Source of the DNA: CAZICM01 sp964537685 | Lineage (GTDB): Bacteria; Myxococcota_A; Polyangia; Polyangiales; Polyangiaceae | Length of the DNA: 64,000 bases | Direction: 5' to 3' | NCBI GenBank assembly: GCA_964537685.1 | Contig: CAZICM010000024.1 | Coordinates: forward strand, 1-64,000 | Shown here: positions 1 to 9,633 of the stretch, piece by piece | How the letters are laid out: each line of letters starts with the position of its first letter | How positions within the stretch are numbered: position 1 is the stretch's first letter | The notes under the pieces: model-generated | Seen by the model: the letters and a program-made list of their open reading frames with translations, nothing else | Databases searched by the model: none | What the model was told of the DNA's origin: nothing | Translations under genes and position numbers: made by a program

Positions 1-369
1 AAAGCGATCGCTGTATGAAAAATCGACGCCCCGCGTTTGGCCCTCGATAGCGATGGATTGCCCGCAGCGATGGATTTCAGATAGCCCATCAATGCCAAAA
101 CCAACGCCAAGCCAGCCGTTGGCGCCGTTGGATTGATAGCGAATCGATAAAGAGGGCTGAAAACCGCTTCGCCCGGGTGGTACAGCGAGAGGCAAGCTCC
201 AATGGAATTCGCCGGTAGGGGATACGCCGGATGTGCCGCCTAAATAGCCGATGGAAGCGCTGGGTTGAATCGTATCCGAAGGTAGGGGTGGAGGCGCTTC
301 AGGAGTGGCGCGCGCATGGGAAGAAAATACGATCAGGACGAGGGCAAAAAGAAGGGCGCGGTAATACAT
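1..369 (-). CDS. SpvB/TcaC-like toxin-complex protein, N-terminal part (runs off left edge)
   Basis: The minus strand is open from an ATG at 369 to the window edge (123 codons), with an in-frame TAG four codons upstream that fixes the start. The product begins with a clear signal peptide (hydrophobic core ALLFALVLIVF, likely cleavage after SHARA). Residues 50-110 read TGEFHWSLPLAVPPGRSGFQ, PSLSIRYQSNGANGWLGVGF and EIHRCGQSIAIEG. This is the pattern of the SpvB / insecticidal toxin complex TcaC-TcdB N-terminal domain (seen in sequence, assigned from memory of the family). These proteins are usually very large and carry Rhs-type repeats, but that part lies outside the window. A secreted or surface-shell role is inferred. 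Confidence 0.75.
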   Translation of the reverse strand, partial: MYYRALLFALVLIVFSSHARATPEAPPPLPSDTIQPSASIGYLGGTSGVSPTGEFHWSLPLAVPPGRSGFQPSLSIRYQSNGANGWLGVGFGIDGLSEIHRCGQSIAIEGQTRGVDFSYSDRF

Positions 370-557
370 TCGCCCAGGCTAGAAGGCTTTTGTGGCGCGT
401 CAAGGGCTTGATGTGCCGCTCGAGGGATGTATTGGGTGGTTGGACTTTGTGAAGGAAAGAACCTTTTCGTTTGTATGTAAAACCCATTGACAACCCGACT
501 ACCTATCCCGTACCGTCCTCACCCACCCAAAACCCAAAAACCAAAGCCAAAACCCCC

Positions 558-1352
558 ATGCCCTCGCCCATCCTTGCCCATACGCTCCTCGAATTCTTCG
601 CCGTCGATAACGGCTTCGATGTGCCCGAACCCACACAATTCCCTTGGATTAGCTTTAAAAGTTCTCAAATCCCCCTTCAAATCTGGCTCGCCTCCTCCAG
701 GGACGATTCCTCTTCCAATCCTGTTTTTTGGATCGCTTATTCTATCTTCCCAGTCGCAAAACGCCTTAGCTCCGAATTGAATATCCCACTCGAAGCGTCC
801 CCTCCCTTTGCTCTGCCTAACGATGCCCGCGGCCTGCATCGCGCCGCCGATAAGCTTAGCCTCCATGCCCTCATCCGCCGCGCCTTTCAATTGACCGATG
901 AGCTCCCTCAGGCCAGTGTCGAGGCATTTCGGCTCAAAACCCAACACCTTCCTCTGTCCACAGAGGTCGAACGCTGGGTTGTGCAGCGAATGGGCCAGGA
1001 TCTGTTTAGAGCCCAGCTTCTTGGCTATTGGCAGGGCCGTTGCGCCCTCACGGGTTTGGATGTTCCCGAGCTCCTTAGGGCAAGTCATATCAAGCCCTGG
1101 GCCGATTGCTCGTCCGATGTAGAACGGTTGGACCCATGGAACGGTTTCTTGTTTGCCCCTCAGGTCGATGCCCTCTTTGACCGCGGTTTTATCAGTTTTA
1201 ATGACGATGGACATATCCTTTGGTCTGCACGAATCAATCCCCAGGCGAGGGCCATCCTCGGACTCGAATATGTGCATCGCATGGAGGGCATCACCCACGC
1301 TCATCGGCGCTATTTGCCCTGGCATCGAAACAATGTCTTTCAAGGTTGCTAA
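558..1352 (+). CDS. HNH endonuclease (HNH_2 family)
   Basis: The C-terminal half carries a typical HNH_2 nuclease core: YWQGRCALTGLDVPELLRAS, then HIKPWADCSSDVERLDPWNG and FAPQVDALFDRGFISFNDDG, with the His of SHIKPW, the Asn of WNG and the Asp/His-type metal site all present. Upstream, residues such as VERWVVQRMGQDLFR are the conserved helix that precedes this domain in the family. Such proteins are usually 270-300 residues and found alone or near defence genes. I chose ATG 558; the frame is open from a TTG at 471, but the extra 29 residues are Pro/Lys/Thr-rich and unlike the family. No strong ribosome site is visible. A long antisense frame here is a shadow. Confidence 0.8.
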   Translation: MPSPILAHTLLEFFAVDNGFDVPEPTQFPWISFKSSQIPLQIWLASSRDDSSSNPVFWIAYSIFPVAKRLSSELNIPLEASPPFALPNDARGLHRAADKLSLHALIRRAFQLTDELPQASVEAFRLKTQHLPLSTEVERWVVQRMGQDLFRAQLLGYWQGRCALTGLDVPELLRASHIKPWADCSSDVERLDPWNGFLFAPQVDALFDRGFISFNDDGHILWSARINPQARAILGLEYVHRMEGITHAHRRYLPWHRNNVFQGC

Positions 1353-1453
1353 TCGTTGCATATTCACCCCCACTTATGTATGGGGTAAATCTTCAAACAA
1401 AGCATTGACAAAGCCCACTCGCCTCGGCTCCACTTCTACATCGCGAGCGGCTC

Positions 1454-2168
1454 ATGGTGAACCGCCGCGCCAGAAAGCAGGAGCTCTCCATGGCTGAGGA
1501 ACGTGCGGTTCAAATCCTGCGCAGTGTTGTGATGGAGGAGATGTTTCATCTCAATCAGGCAGCCAATATTCTCGTGGGAATAGGCGGCTCGCCTGTGTTT
1601 ACGGGGGATGCCGTGCCGGTGTATCCGACGTACCTGCCTTCGTCCAATCACGATACGACGCCGTATATCGGCCTGTTTCGCGCGTCGCCGGCCGTGTTTG
1701 AAAGATGGTATTAAAAACTGTGTCGCAAAATATGGCGCCGAGGCTGTGTTTAAAGAGCGTTCAGATGCGCGTCAGCGCACCGATATTTATCTCGGCAAGT
1801 TTGGTGGCAAGGCCATCCATGTGAACTCTGTCGCCACGGCGGAAGCCGCAATCCACGAGATTATCGCTCAAGGCGAAGGCGCTGTGACCGCGTTTGGCCA
1901 GCTTGTCGCCGAGCAGCCTTTCGGCGCTTATCATCACTACGGCGATCGTACCGATGGCACCTATGGCCCGATTTTAGGCGTTCCCAAAGAGGCTTCGCAC
2001 TATGTGAAATTCCTGCGCGTTGCCAATGCCGATAACTTTCCTTCGACCTATCCCATCGTCTCGAGCCCGCGCAACGCCAACTACAAAAACCCCGATGCCG
2101 CGAAGGCCGCGCAGCAATTTAATGCGGCGTATAGCGTGATGCTCAAGTCGCTCGATCAGACATTTTGA
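1454..2168 (+). pseudogene. Ferritin-like (VioB/RebD iminophenyl-pyruvate dimer synthase-type) protein, frameshifted and N-truncated
   Basis: Two overlapping frames join to give one protein. The first (1454-1714) contains AVQILRSVVMEEMFHLNQAA and NILVGIGGSPVF, the EExxH helix and GG turn of the ferritin-like domain found in VioB/RebD relatives. The second continues with KNCVAKYGAEAVFKE and GAVTAFGQLV to FNAAYSVMLKSLDQTF. The switch lies near 1705-1722, around a run of five A, and needs one extra base to be removed. The N-terminal helix with the usual EHxTIPPYL-type metal site is missing, so the gene looks truncated as well as shifted. It precedes a LodA-like gene, a known type of neighbour. 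A sequencing error could explain the shift but not the missing N-terminus. Confidence 0.6.
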
Positions 2169-2425
2169 TGACCACGCCCATTATGCCCGACGGTGATAAA
2201 AGCGTTGGCCCCAATGCATGCCCCACCTTTGAATACGATGCGGATGCGAGCTTGGCCTCGGTGCTGAGTTCTATCGAGGCAACGCTTTCGCCGCAGGCTC
2301 CTCGTTCCGCGGCGGCCGGTGCGCCTCATGCGCTGTCCGCTGAAAAACGCCAACTGTTGGAAAAACTGCGGACGAAGTTTCAAGAGCTCAACGATCGGTC
2401 GCAGAAGGCCGGTTTAGGTTTTTAG
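2168..2425 (+). CDS. Small hypothetical protein between ferritin-like and LodA-like genes
   Basis: An 85-residue frame starting at ATG 2168, overlapping the upstream stop by one base (TGATG), so the two genes look translationally coupled. The sequence is Ala/Ser-rich in the middle and ends in a charged helix (SAEKRQLLEKLRTKFQELND). I recognise no family. It may be the separated C-terminal part of the ferritin-like protein or a small partner of the oxidase. Since both neighbours are damaged, its own function today is doubtful. Confidence 0.4.
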   Translation: MTTPIMPDGDKSVGPNACPTFEYDADASLASVLSSIEATLSPQAPRSAAAGAPHALSAEKRQLLEKLRTKFQELNDRSQKAGLGF

Positions 2426-2450
2426 TCCGATTCGCCGGGAGGTCAGCACC

Positions 2451-4978
2451 ATGTCCACAACCGTGTACTCTATTTTTCCTGCGATTGGCATTGCCCGCGT
2501 CGGCAATGCGCCTGATGAATTTTATATTGGTCCTGAAAGTGCGTGTGGATTGCCCATTCTTCCAGATGGGCGTCCTTTTAATCCCGCGCATTTTCGCGAT
2601 CAGGCCGGGCGTCTGCTCCGTCAAGCGGCCCGTTTTCGGGTCTATCGGCAGACCGATCATGGGCCTGCCGAGGAAGTGACCCTCAATAGCTCCAATGTTG
2701 TATCGATTCGCTGGCGCGTTCATGTGGCCAATAAAAGTCGAGTTGGTACGAATTCCAAACCAGCAAGGGGGAGGAAGGCTATGCCTCGAACCATCCGCTG
2801 CGCAATGCGTCGCTGACCACGCCGGATCAGCGCCGGGCTTTGATGATCGATCCTGGGCCTAGGGAAATCAGCGGCAAAGATCAAAAAGGCGTGCATTTCT
2901 CGAGAGATACCATTCCCCCTGGATATAAGGGCGGGAATTTTCCTCCAGAGACATTGAAACCCTTTAGGATTGACACCTTGGGAGAATTGCGCACCGATAG
3001 CGAAGGGCGCTTGCTCTTTTTGGGAGGATTGGGGCATTCGGGTTCCAGCATCGATCCTCCGCATATCGATCAATATGCGAATAACGATGGATGGTATGAC
3101 GATACCTCGGACGGTTCAATTGAAGCCGTGATTACCGTAAAGGATGAACAGGGCAATACCCATGAAATTGTGGCCGAGCCCGGATGGGTTTTATGCGGTC
3201 CGCCCAGTTATGCGCCTCAAATTGCCAATGTCGTTACGCTCTACGATACCATCTTCGATGCAGCGGTCCGCTATCAGGGCGCCCATCCCGAAATCTTTAA
3301 AGACGAGCTATGGAACGGCGGTCCAGATGGCTATAAACCCTATTTTGAAACCGATATCAAACCCATCTTTGAATATGCATCCAACTATGCATGGGTGACA
3401 GCCATTCCCCCAAAGCCCCACACCTTTGATTATTCAAAGATCAACAGGCCCGATCCTTCGCTGACAGGCATGCGCCAATACTACTTGGATTTTATACGCG
3501 CGCCTGGACAAGAAAACGTGCTGATCAATGCTCAGCGCGGAAATACCCTGATGCCTTATCTCGCGGGGGATGATGCCTTGAGCGCTTCGGCGCCGGGCAC
3601 CGTGACCGCCGCGACATCCAAGTATTTAAGGGTGACAGACACGCAATATTTCTTTCTGACGCAATGGGCGGCCGGCTATTTCCATGAAGGCGCCGCGCCC
3701 CAGGGCCATGCAGGCCATGCCCTTACGCGCGCCGTTTTGGAAAACTGTGTGGGCGGAGCCTTTTCACCGGGCATTGAGATGACGTGGATTTCGCGCAATC
3801 CCGATATCTACAGCGCCCCTTTCCGCATTAAAAAGCGCACGCCCCCAACCGATCCGCTCAGTTTGGGCTACGATCCCCAGGCGGGTATGGAACCCGGCGA
3901 TATTACCCGCTATATGGCCGTGCCCTGGCAGGCGGATTTCAATGAATGCTCTTCCCAGCCCATTGTCGGACGCATTCTGTGGTGGTGGCCCGCCCAGCGC
4001 CCGGAATTTGTGTATCTGAAACCCGACGACACAGCTCCAAAAGGCCCCCGGCTGGAGCTCGGCCCCCAAATGCCCTGGATTGGAACGGCCTCGCCGGGTG
4101 TTCCTGCGCTGCTTTCCCGTTTGGGTCTCGATCCAAAACTCGAACATCTTGGGCATTTGCCCTATTATGGCAATCTCAGCGTGTGGGGCGATGCCGAGCC
4201 CGCGGTGGACGATTTTCTGCGGCGGGGGCTACCTCATGGATATCATCTCGATCGCGAGGCTTTCGATCGCTGGCTTCGCGAAGAGGCGATTGATGCGGGG
4301 GCGATGTTATGCACGCCTGTGGAGCACATTCAGGTGGAGAGGGTTGAAGGGCGATTCACGGTTCGGTGTCAGTATCGGGGGAATGTTGTTGAGCTTCGGG
4401 CGGCGCTCTTGGTGGATGCGACGGGGCGGAGTGCGTTTCTTGCGAGGCAGATGGGAGCGGGCATTCATCGAAGCGATCGATTGGTGGCCTTGGCGCTGCT
4501 TGCGGAAGCCGCGGAAGACAGCCGGCTTCGGGGCCTATCGATGGTGGAAGCCTTTGAAGATGGCTGGATTTATGCGGCGGGTCTACCTGGGGGCCAATGT
4601 ATGATCACGGTAATGAGCGACGACGACATTGCGCGGGAGGGCCACTATCGCGAACCTTCGGTCTTCCGGGCCTTAATACAGAATACGCGCCATATTGGGC
4701 CTGCGCTTCGCCTGCCGGAAGACATACAGGTGGTAACGGCGGCGGCGGCGAGTCAATACAGCGATCGGGCGGTGGGAGCGGGCTGGATCGCGGTGGGGGA
4801 TGCGCTGATTGCCTTTGATCCGCTGACATCCTCGGGCATTGCGGGGGCGCTGGACGACGGGTTAAGCGCGGCGGCGACGATACTCGCCTGGTATTCGTCC
4901 GAGAACAGCGCGGAGGCATTGGCGGCATGCGGGGGTTTAGAGTTTGTAGGGGAATGGGCTGGCGTGGGAAAGGTATAA
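2451..4978 (+). pseudogene. LodA-like CTQ-dependent oxidase, frameshifted and fused in frame to a truncated LodB-like flavoprotein
   Basis: The first frame (2451 to about 2731) starts STTVYSIFPAIGIARVGNAP, the LodA N-terminus. One base is missing in an A-run near 2731-2736; the next frame restores KSSWYEFQTSKGEEGYASNH. LodA then runs to about 4030 and includes ENCVGGAFSPGIE and, 60 residues later, PWQADFNEC; these hold the likely Cys and Trp of the cysteine tryptophylquinone cofactor (family knowledge, positions inferred). After WWWPAQRPEFVY it passes without a stop into LodB-like sequence (HLPYYGNLSVWG, LLVDATGRSAFLAR, AFDPLTSSGIAGALDDG). The LodB GxGxxG nucleotide-binding start and the LodA C-terminus are absent, so an internal deletion probably joined the two. 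The LodB tail also looks short. Confidence 0.75.
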
Positions 4979-5044
4979 AGCAAAGGCTGGAGCCAAAAAG
5001 ATTTAGGCTTGACAGCGGAGACAGGTTTAGCCAAAGCTGCCCGC

Positions 5045-6595
5045 ATGCCTCGTTTCTTTAATACCGCGGGCCCCAACGATCCGGCGCGGCATTATACGCT
5101 GCCCATTCTCTCGCGCCTGCCCGATATTCGAAGACTGATCGAGCGTCAACACTATTTTGTGGTGTACGCGCCGAGACAAGTGGGGAAGACGACCACCATG
5201 CGCGCCTTGGCCAAGGAGCTGACAGCCGAGGGGAAATTTGTTGGTGTATTGGTATCCATGGAAGCAGGCGTTGGTCTGCTTAAAGACGTAGGCGCGGCCG
5301 AGCGTTCGATACTGAGCTCGTGGCGGCGAAGTGTAGCGCACGACCTGCCCCCTGAGCTTCAGCCTCCCGAGTTCACCGAAGATGCACCGGGAGGCCGAAT
5401 TGCGCATGCGCTCAACACCTGGGCTTGTACATCGTCCAGGCCCCTGGTTGTCTTTCTCGATGAGATTGACGCTTTGGAGGGCGATGTCCTGCTCTCGGTA
5501 CTTCGGCAAATCCGTGATGGTTATCGGTTGAGGCCCCAAGGTTTTCCCTGGTCCTTGGCTTTGATTGGCATGCGCAATGTGCGCGACTACAAAATAGCCG
5601 CAAACGGCGGCGATCGAAGCCATTCCGCGAGTCCTTTTAATATTGCCGTTCAATCCATCACGCTTCGCAATTTCACCCGGGATGAAGTAAGGGATTTATA
5701 TGCGCAGCACACCGAAGAGACGGGACAAGCCTTTTTGCCCGAGGCCGTGGAGCGGGCATTTGATTTAAGCCGGGGTCAGCCGTGGCTGGTCAATGCGCTG
5801 GCCTGTGAAATCACCGATAATCTCGTTCCAGATCGGAGCCACTCTATCACCCAAGCTCATGTGGAACAGGCCAAAGAAGTGTTGATCCAAAGACAAGACA
5901 CCCATTTGGACAGTCTGGCGGAACGGCTTCGGGAATCGAGGATTCAAGCGATTATCGAGCCGATGCTGGCAGGAGAGGGCGCCGAGAACCTGGCCCCCGA
6001 CGATATTCGGCTTGCGATCGATTTAGGATTGGTTCAGATGTCTTCCAAGGGAGGCTTGGAGATATCCAATCCAATCTACCGAGAGATTGTGTTGCACACC
6101 TTGTCGGCGAGTCCGCGGGCGAATTTGCCGTCCATTCCAGCGACATGGCTTGGGGCAGGGGGGAAGTTGAACAAGGAAGCGTTGCTTCTCGCCTTTATGG
6201 ACTTCTGGAGGCAACATGGGGAACCGCTTTTGCGTTCGGCGCCCTATCATGAAGTCGCGCCGCATTTGGTGCTGATGGCGTTTTTGCATAGAGTGGTGAA
6301 CGGTGGGGGCACGGTTGAGCGGGAGTATGCGATTGGATCGGGGAGGATGGATCTCTGTGTGCGCTATGGGGGCGAGGTCTTGGGGATCGAGATTAAGGTA
6401 TGGAAGCCCAGCCGTCCCGACCCCGAGAGCAAAGGGCTACTACAACTGGATGGGTATTTGGCGGGAATAGGGCAGGAATCGGGGTGGCTGATTGTGTTTG
6501 ATCGGCGGCCTGGGGTGGCGCCCGTGGAAGAGCGGCTGAGCTGGCATGAGGCGCTGACGCCTTCCGGGCGCAAGGTGGTGGTGATACGGGCGTAG
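5045..6595 (+). CDS. AAA-like ATPase with C-terminal PD-(D/E)XK-like domain
   Basis: Residues 35-60 hold a Walker A loop (APRQVGKTTTM) and about residue 137 a Walker B (PLVVFLDEIDAL), followed by a sensor-like LALIGMRNVRDYK. The N-terminus MPRFFNTAGPNDPARHYTLP matches the AAA-like family (PF14516/AAA-ATPase-like) and sets the start at ATG 5045; the frame is open from TTG 5009. The last 110 residues contain GRMDLCVRYGGEVLGIEIKV, a D...ExK pattern typical of PD-(D/E)XK nuclease folds, often fused to this ATPase. The role is unknown. A DNA-linked or mobile-element/defence function is possible but inferred. It stands alone, 50 bp before the sigma factor gene. Confidence 0.7.
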   Translation: MPRFFNTAGPNDPARHYTLPILSRLPDIRRLIERQHYFVVYAPRQVGKTTTMRALAKELTAEGKFVGVLVSMEAGVGLLKDVGAAERSILSSWRRSVAHDLPPELQPPEFTEDAPGGRIAHALNTWACTSSRPLVVFLDEIDALEGDVLLSVLRQIRDGYRLRPQGFPWSLALIGMRNVRDYKIAANGGDRSHSASPFNIAVQSITLRNFTRDEVRDLYAQHTEETGQAFLPEAVERAFDLSRGQPWLVNALACEITDNLVPDRSHSITQAHVEQAKEVLIQRQDTHLDSLAERLRESRIQAIIEPMLAGEGAENLAPDDIRLAIDLGLVQMSSKGGLEISNPIYREIVLHTLSASPRANLPSIPATWLGAGGKLNKEALLLAFMDFWRQHGEPLLRSAPYHEVAPHLVLMAFLHRVVNGGGTVEREYAIGSGRMDLCVRYGGEVLGIEIKVWKPSRPDPESKGLLQLDGYLAGIGQESGWLIVFDRRPGVAPVEERLSWHEALTPSGRKVVVIRA

Positions 6596-6646
6596 CGCCG
6601 GCGAATACTGCACAAAACTTGGATCGATTCTGGGTTTGGACATAGG

Positions 6647-7396
6647 ATGGCCGGCATGCCGGATGCGCCTTTTCCCAAAACGCTGTGGACGCTGATATCG
6701 CGGGCAGGCAAGCTCACACCCGAAGGACGGGAGGCGCTCAATGGCCTCTGCAGGGCCTACTGGTCACCTGTATATGCCTTTATCCGGCGCTTTGGAAACT
6801 CAGCCGAAGACGCCCATGATTTAACCCAGGAATTTTTTGCCCGTATGCTTGCCCGAAATGATCTGGCCAAGGTCGATAGAGATTATGGAAGCAAGTTTCG
6901 TTCATGGCTACGCCAATGCGTGAAGAATTTTTTAAAGAACGAAACTAAAAAAGAGAGGGCTGGAACCCGCATTCCGCCCGGCCAAATCGAAAGTCTATCG
7001 CCCGGTATGGCTGAAGAGCGTTATCAAGCCGAGCCTTCCCACAATCTTACGCCCGAAAGCCTGTATGAATATCACTTTGCGCTGAGCGTATTGGAGCGGG
7101 CGATGGAGACGCTGCGCGCAAAGTATGCTGCTGCGGGCAATGAGCCGGTCTTTGAGGCGCTAAAGGGCTGTCTTACCAACGATCCTCATCAAAAACCGTA
7201 TAGAGAAGTCGCGGTTTCGCTGAAGAAGAGCGTAGATGCTGTGAAAAAGGCGGCATTCGATTTGCGGGGCCGCTATGATGCTATGCTTCGCGCCGAGGTA
7301 GCCAGTCTGTTGGATATGGAAGGCGAGTTGGATGAGCAGGCTGTGGATGAGGAATTGCGTTACTTGATGGAGCTGCTCGCGAATAGGCCGGAGTAA
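6647..7396 (+). CDS. ECF-type RNA polymerase sigma factor (kinase-linked)
   Basis: A 249-residue protein with region 2 features (AYWSPVYAFIRRFGNSAEDA, then DLTQEFFARMLARND) and a long tail. The segment YREVAVSLKKSVDAVKKAAF is a region 4 helix-turn-helix in which the second helix is rich in Lys. This layout, with an acidic extension at the C-terminus (LDMEGELDEQAVDEELRYLM), is the kind of sigma factor found directly before Ser/Thr kinases in Planctomycetes and Myxococcota (family knowledge). The kinase gene follows after 32 bp, so the kinase may control the sigma factor or share its regulon. Start ATG 6647; an ATG three codons later is also possible. Confidence 0.8.
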   Translation: MAGMPDAPFPKTLWTLISRAGKLTPEGREALNGLCRAYWSPVYAFIRRFGNSAEDAHDLTQEFFARMLARNDLAKVDRDYGSKFRSWLRQCVKNFLKNETKKERAGTRIPPGQIESLSPGMAEERYQAEPSHNLTPESLYEYHFALSVLERAMETLRAKYAAAGNEPVFEALKGCLTNDPHQKPYREVAVSLKKSVDAVKKAAFDLRGRYDAMLRAEVASLLDMEGELDEQAVDEELRYLMELLANRPE

Positions 7397-7428
7397 CTTT
7401 TGGCGTAGAGAGCTGTAGTGGTTTTTGT

Positions 7429-9546
7429 ATGTCCAAGAGCCCCGATCTTCAGCAAGTCATGGCGAGAAAATGTCCCCATTGCGAGGGTCCAATCCGCGAG
7501 GGTGTGCTGGGAGGCTTGTGTCCCCGGTGTCTGTTAAGCGGTTCGCTGGAAAGAAAGGCGGATAACGAGTTCAGCGCATGTATTCCCCAGTTCGCCGGGT
7601 ATGAGCTGCTGGAGAAACTGGGCGAGGGAGGGATGGGCGTGGTCTATAAAGCGCGCCAGCTTGAGGGCATTCGGCGTGTGGTTGCGCTCAAGCGGCTTCG
7701 CGACGGAGAGCTGGCGGGCGCTTCGGCGAGGCGGCGCTTTCTGTTGGAAGCCAGGGCCGCGGCCGAACTGCGCCATGCCCATATTGTACCTATTTATGAA
7801 GTAGGCGAGCATGAAGGCGAGCCTTATTTTACGATGGAGCTTTTGTCCGGGGGCACGCTCGCTCATCATAGCGCTCGTTATAAAAAAGCGCGCCGGGCGG
7901 CCGCCCTTGTGAAAAAGCTGGCACGGGCGGTTCATGCGGGGCATTCCAAATCGATTTTGCATCGCGATCTAAAACCGGCCAATATTTTATTGGATGCTCA
8001 GGGTAAGCCGCATATCGCCGATTTTGGGGTGGCCAAGCGCTTGGGTGAGAAGGGAAGCACACAAACAGGAGCCTTTGTGGGAACCATTGAATACATGGCC
8101 CCAGAGCAGTCTTCTCCTCATGGGCACAGGGATTCGCCGGCTGCGGATGTGTGGAGTTTGGGGGTGATATTGTATGAGCTGCTTGCGGGGCGGCGTCCTT
8201 TTTCGGCGCCCACGGCGGTGGAAGTGATTCGGGCCGTCAACGAAGAAGACCCCATTCCCCTGGAGCGATTGCGTCCGGGAATCGATCGGGATTTAGCGAC
8301 CATTTGTTATACCTGTCTCCAAAAAGACCCTAAACAGCGCTATATTTCGGCTGATGCGCTGGCCTCCGAGCTTGGGAGATATTTGCGGGGCGAACCGATT
8401 TTAGCGCGCCGCCCTGGGTTTTTGACGCGGGCGGCCTATTTGTGCAGGCTTCATCCGGTGCTGGTGGCGCTGTTTAGCGCGGCGACACTTTCCCTGATTG
8501 GACTGAGCGCCTGGGCGCTTGTCAGTTCAAGGGAACAAGAGAAAGCCAGGCGGGGCGAAGTGCTTACCGCCAATATGTTTGCGGCCCGCGCCATTGCCGG
8601 GACAGTGCTCGCGCAGATTCGGGAATACGCCGATATTATCGCCGAGGAAGCCGGCGATCCCCGCCTGGCCGAGGCCATCATGCGCAATGATGATGCGCAA
8701 TTGCACGCTCTTTGCGTCGCTGCCCGGGAACGCCATGCATTCGTCCATCCATTTTTGGATCTATGGTTTGTTGCAGGAGCCGATGGGTATCCGCGCGCCC
8801 ATACCCCGCGTCCGATTTTTGGGCGGACCTACTTTCAAGATTACTCCTTTCGCGACTATTTTCGCGCGGTAAAAGCCCTGTCCGCCAGCGTTTCGCGTCC
8901 TGCGTATATTTCGCGCGCCATCCGTTCTGGTTCGGATGATCGGTACAAAGTCGTGATCGCTTCCCCGATTCGGGATACCATGGGAGCGTTTGTTGGTCTT
9001 ATAGCCGTCAGTATCCCCACCGATCGCCGATTGGGGGGCCTTGCCTTGAGCGACGAGCGCCGCATTGCTGTGCTGACGGTGCGCCGCGATCGGGATCTTG
9101 CGGCGGATCCCCTGCCGGACGAGCATATTCTATTGGTGCATGACGGTGTGGCCAATGGTGATGGCATTGTTGTGGAAAACGAGGCCCTACACCGGCTCAG
9201 CGCCCGGCGGGACGCGGCGCGGATTCCCCTGCAAGATCGATTGCGTTTGCCGCCTCCGGATTGGGTAGAGGCGCAGGACGATTACATCGATGAAATGGAC
9301 GAGGCCAATTCCCGAGGAGAGCGGAGGCGATGGCTGGCTGGGGTGGCGCCGGTGGGGGCGACAGAACTATCGGTGATTGTGCAAACCCGGGTGGAGGACG
9401 CGACGGCACTGGACGAGACGCCCTTTCGGGTGCTGGCGGCGTGGTCGCTGGGAAGCACTGTGCTCTTGGGCGCGGGAATCGTTGCGGCAGGCTGGGCTCG
9501 CAGAAAGCGGCGGAGCGCGGCGGAAAAATCGGCGGTGAACCAGTAA
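7429..9546 (+). CDS. Membrane-spanning Ser/Thr protein kinase with zinc ribbon and periplasmic sensor
   Basis: Residues 15-34 form a zinc ribbon (CPHC...CPRC). The kinase domain follows: glycine loop GEGGMGVVYK at 65-74, the ATP-binding Lys at 88, HRDLKPANILL near 178, DFG, and an APEQ-type activation segment end. A transmembrane helix lies at about 345-367 (HPVLVALFSAATLSLIGLSA). It is followed by about 290 residues that look like a Cache-type periplasmic sensor (FGRTYFQDYSFRDYFRAVKA, then a VIASPIRDTMGAFVGLIAVS strand pair), and a second helix near 665-690. So the kinase should sense a small molecule outside the inner membrane and phosphorylate cytoplasmic targets. It is probably co-transcribed with the sigma factor before it. 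Confidence 0.88.
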   Translation: MSKSPDLQQVMARKCPHCEGPIREGVLGGLCPRCLLSGSLERKADNEFSACIPQFAGYELLEKLGEGGMGVVYKARQLEGIRRVVALKRLRDGELAGASARRRFLLEARAAAELRHAHIVPIYEVGEHEGEPYFTMELLSGGTLAHHSARYKKARRAAALVKKLARAVHAGHSKSILHRDLKPANILLDAQGKPHIADFGVAKRLGEKGSTQTGAFVGTIEYMAPEQSSPHGHRDSPAADVWSLGVILYELLAGRRPFSAPTAVEVIRAVNEEDPIPLERLRPGIDRDLATICYTCLQKDPKQRYISADALASELGRYLRGEPILARRPGFLTRAAYLCRLHPVLVALFSAATLSLIGLSAWALVSSREQEKARRGEVLTANMFAARAIAGTVLAQIREYADIIAEEAGDPRLAEAIMRNDDAQLHALCVAARERHAFVHPFLDLWFVAGADGYPRAHTPRPIFGRTYFQDYSFRDYFRAVKALSASVSRPAYISRAIRSGSDDRYKVVIASPIRDTMGAFVGLIAVSIPTDRRLGGLALSDERRIAVLTVRRDRDLAADPLPDEHILLVHDGVANGDGIVVENEALHRLSARRDAARIPLQDRLRLPPPDWVEAQDDYIDEMDEANSRGERRRWLAGVAPVGATELSVIVQTRVEDATALDETPFRVLAAWSLGSTVLLGAGIVAAGWARRKRRSAAEKSAVNQ

Positions 9547-9633
9547 CCTATTGGCCATTCCGGCTTCAATACAAGAAAACCCCCAATGCAGAGAGGCTGC
9601 GGGGCGGGGTTGCAAAGGAGCGGGATTGGGACC

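Noticed and set aside
519..1373. 284-residue open frame on the minus strand
   Set aside because: It is antisense to the HNH endonuclease, whose plus-strand product matches a known family; the minus-strand product is Gly/Lys-rich with no motif.
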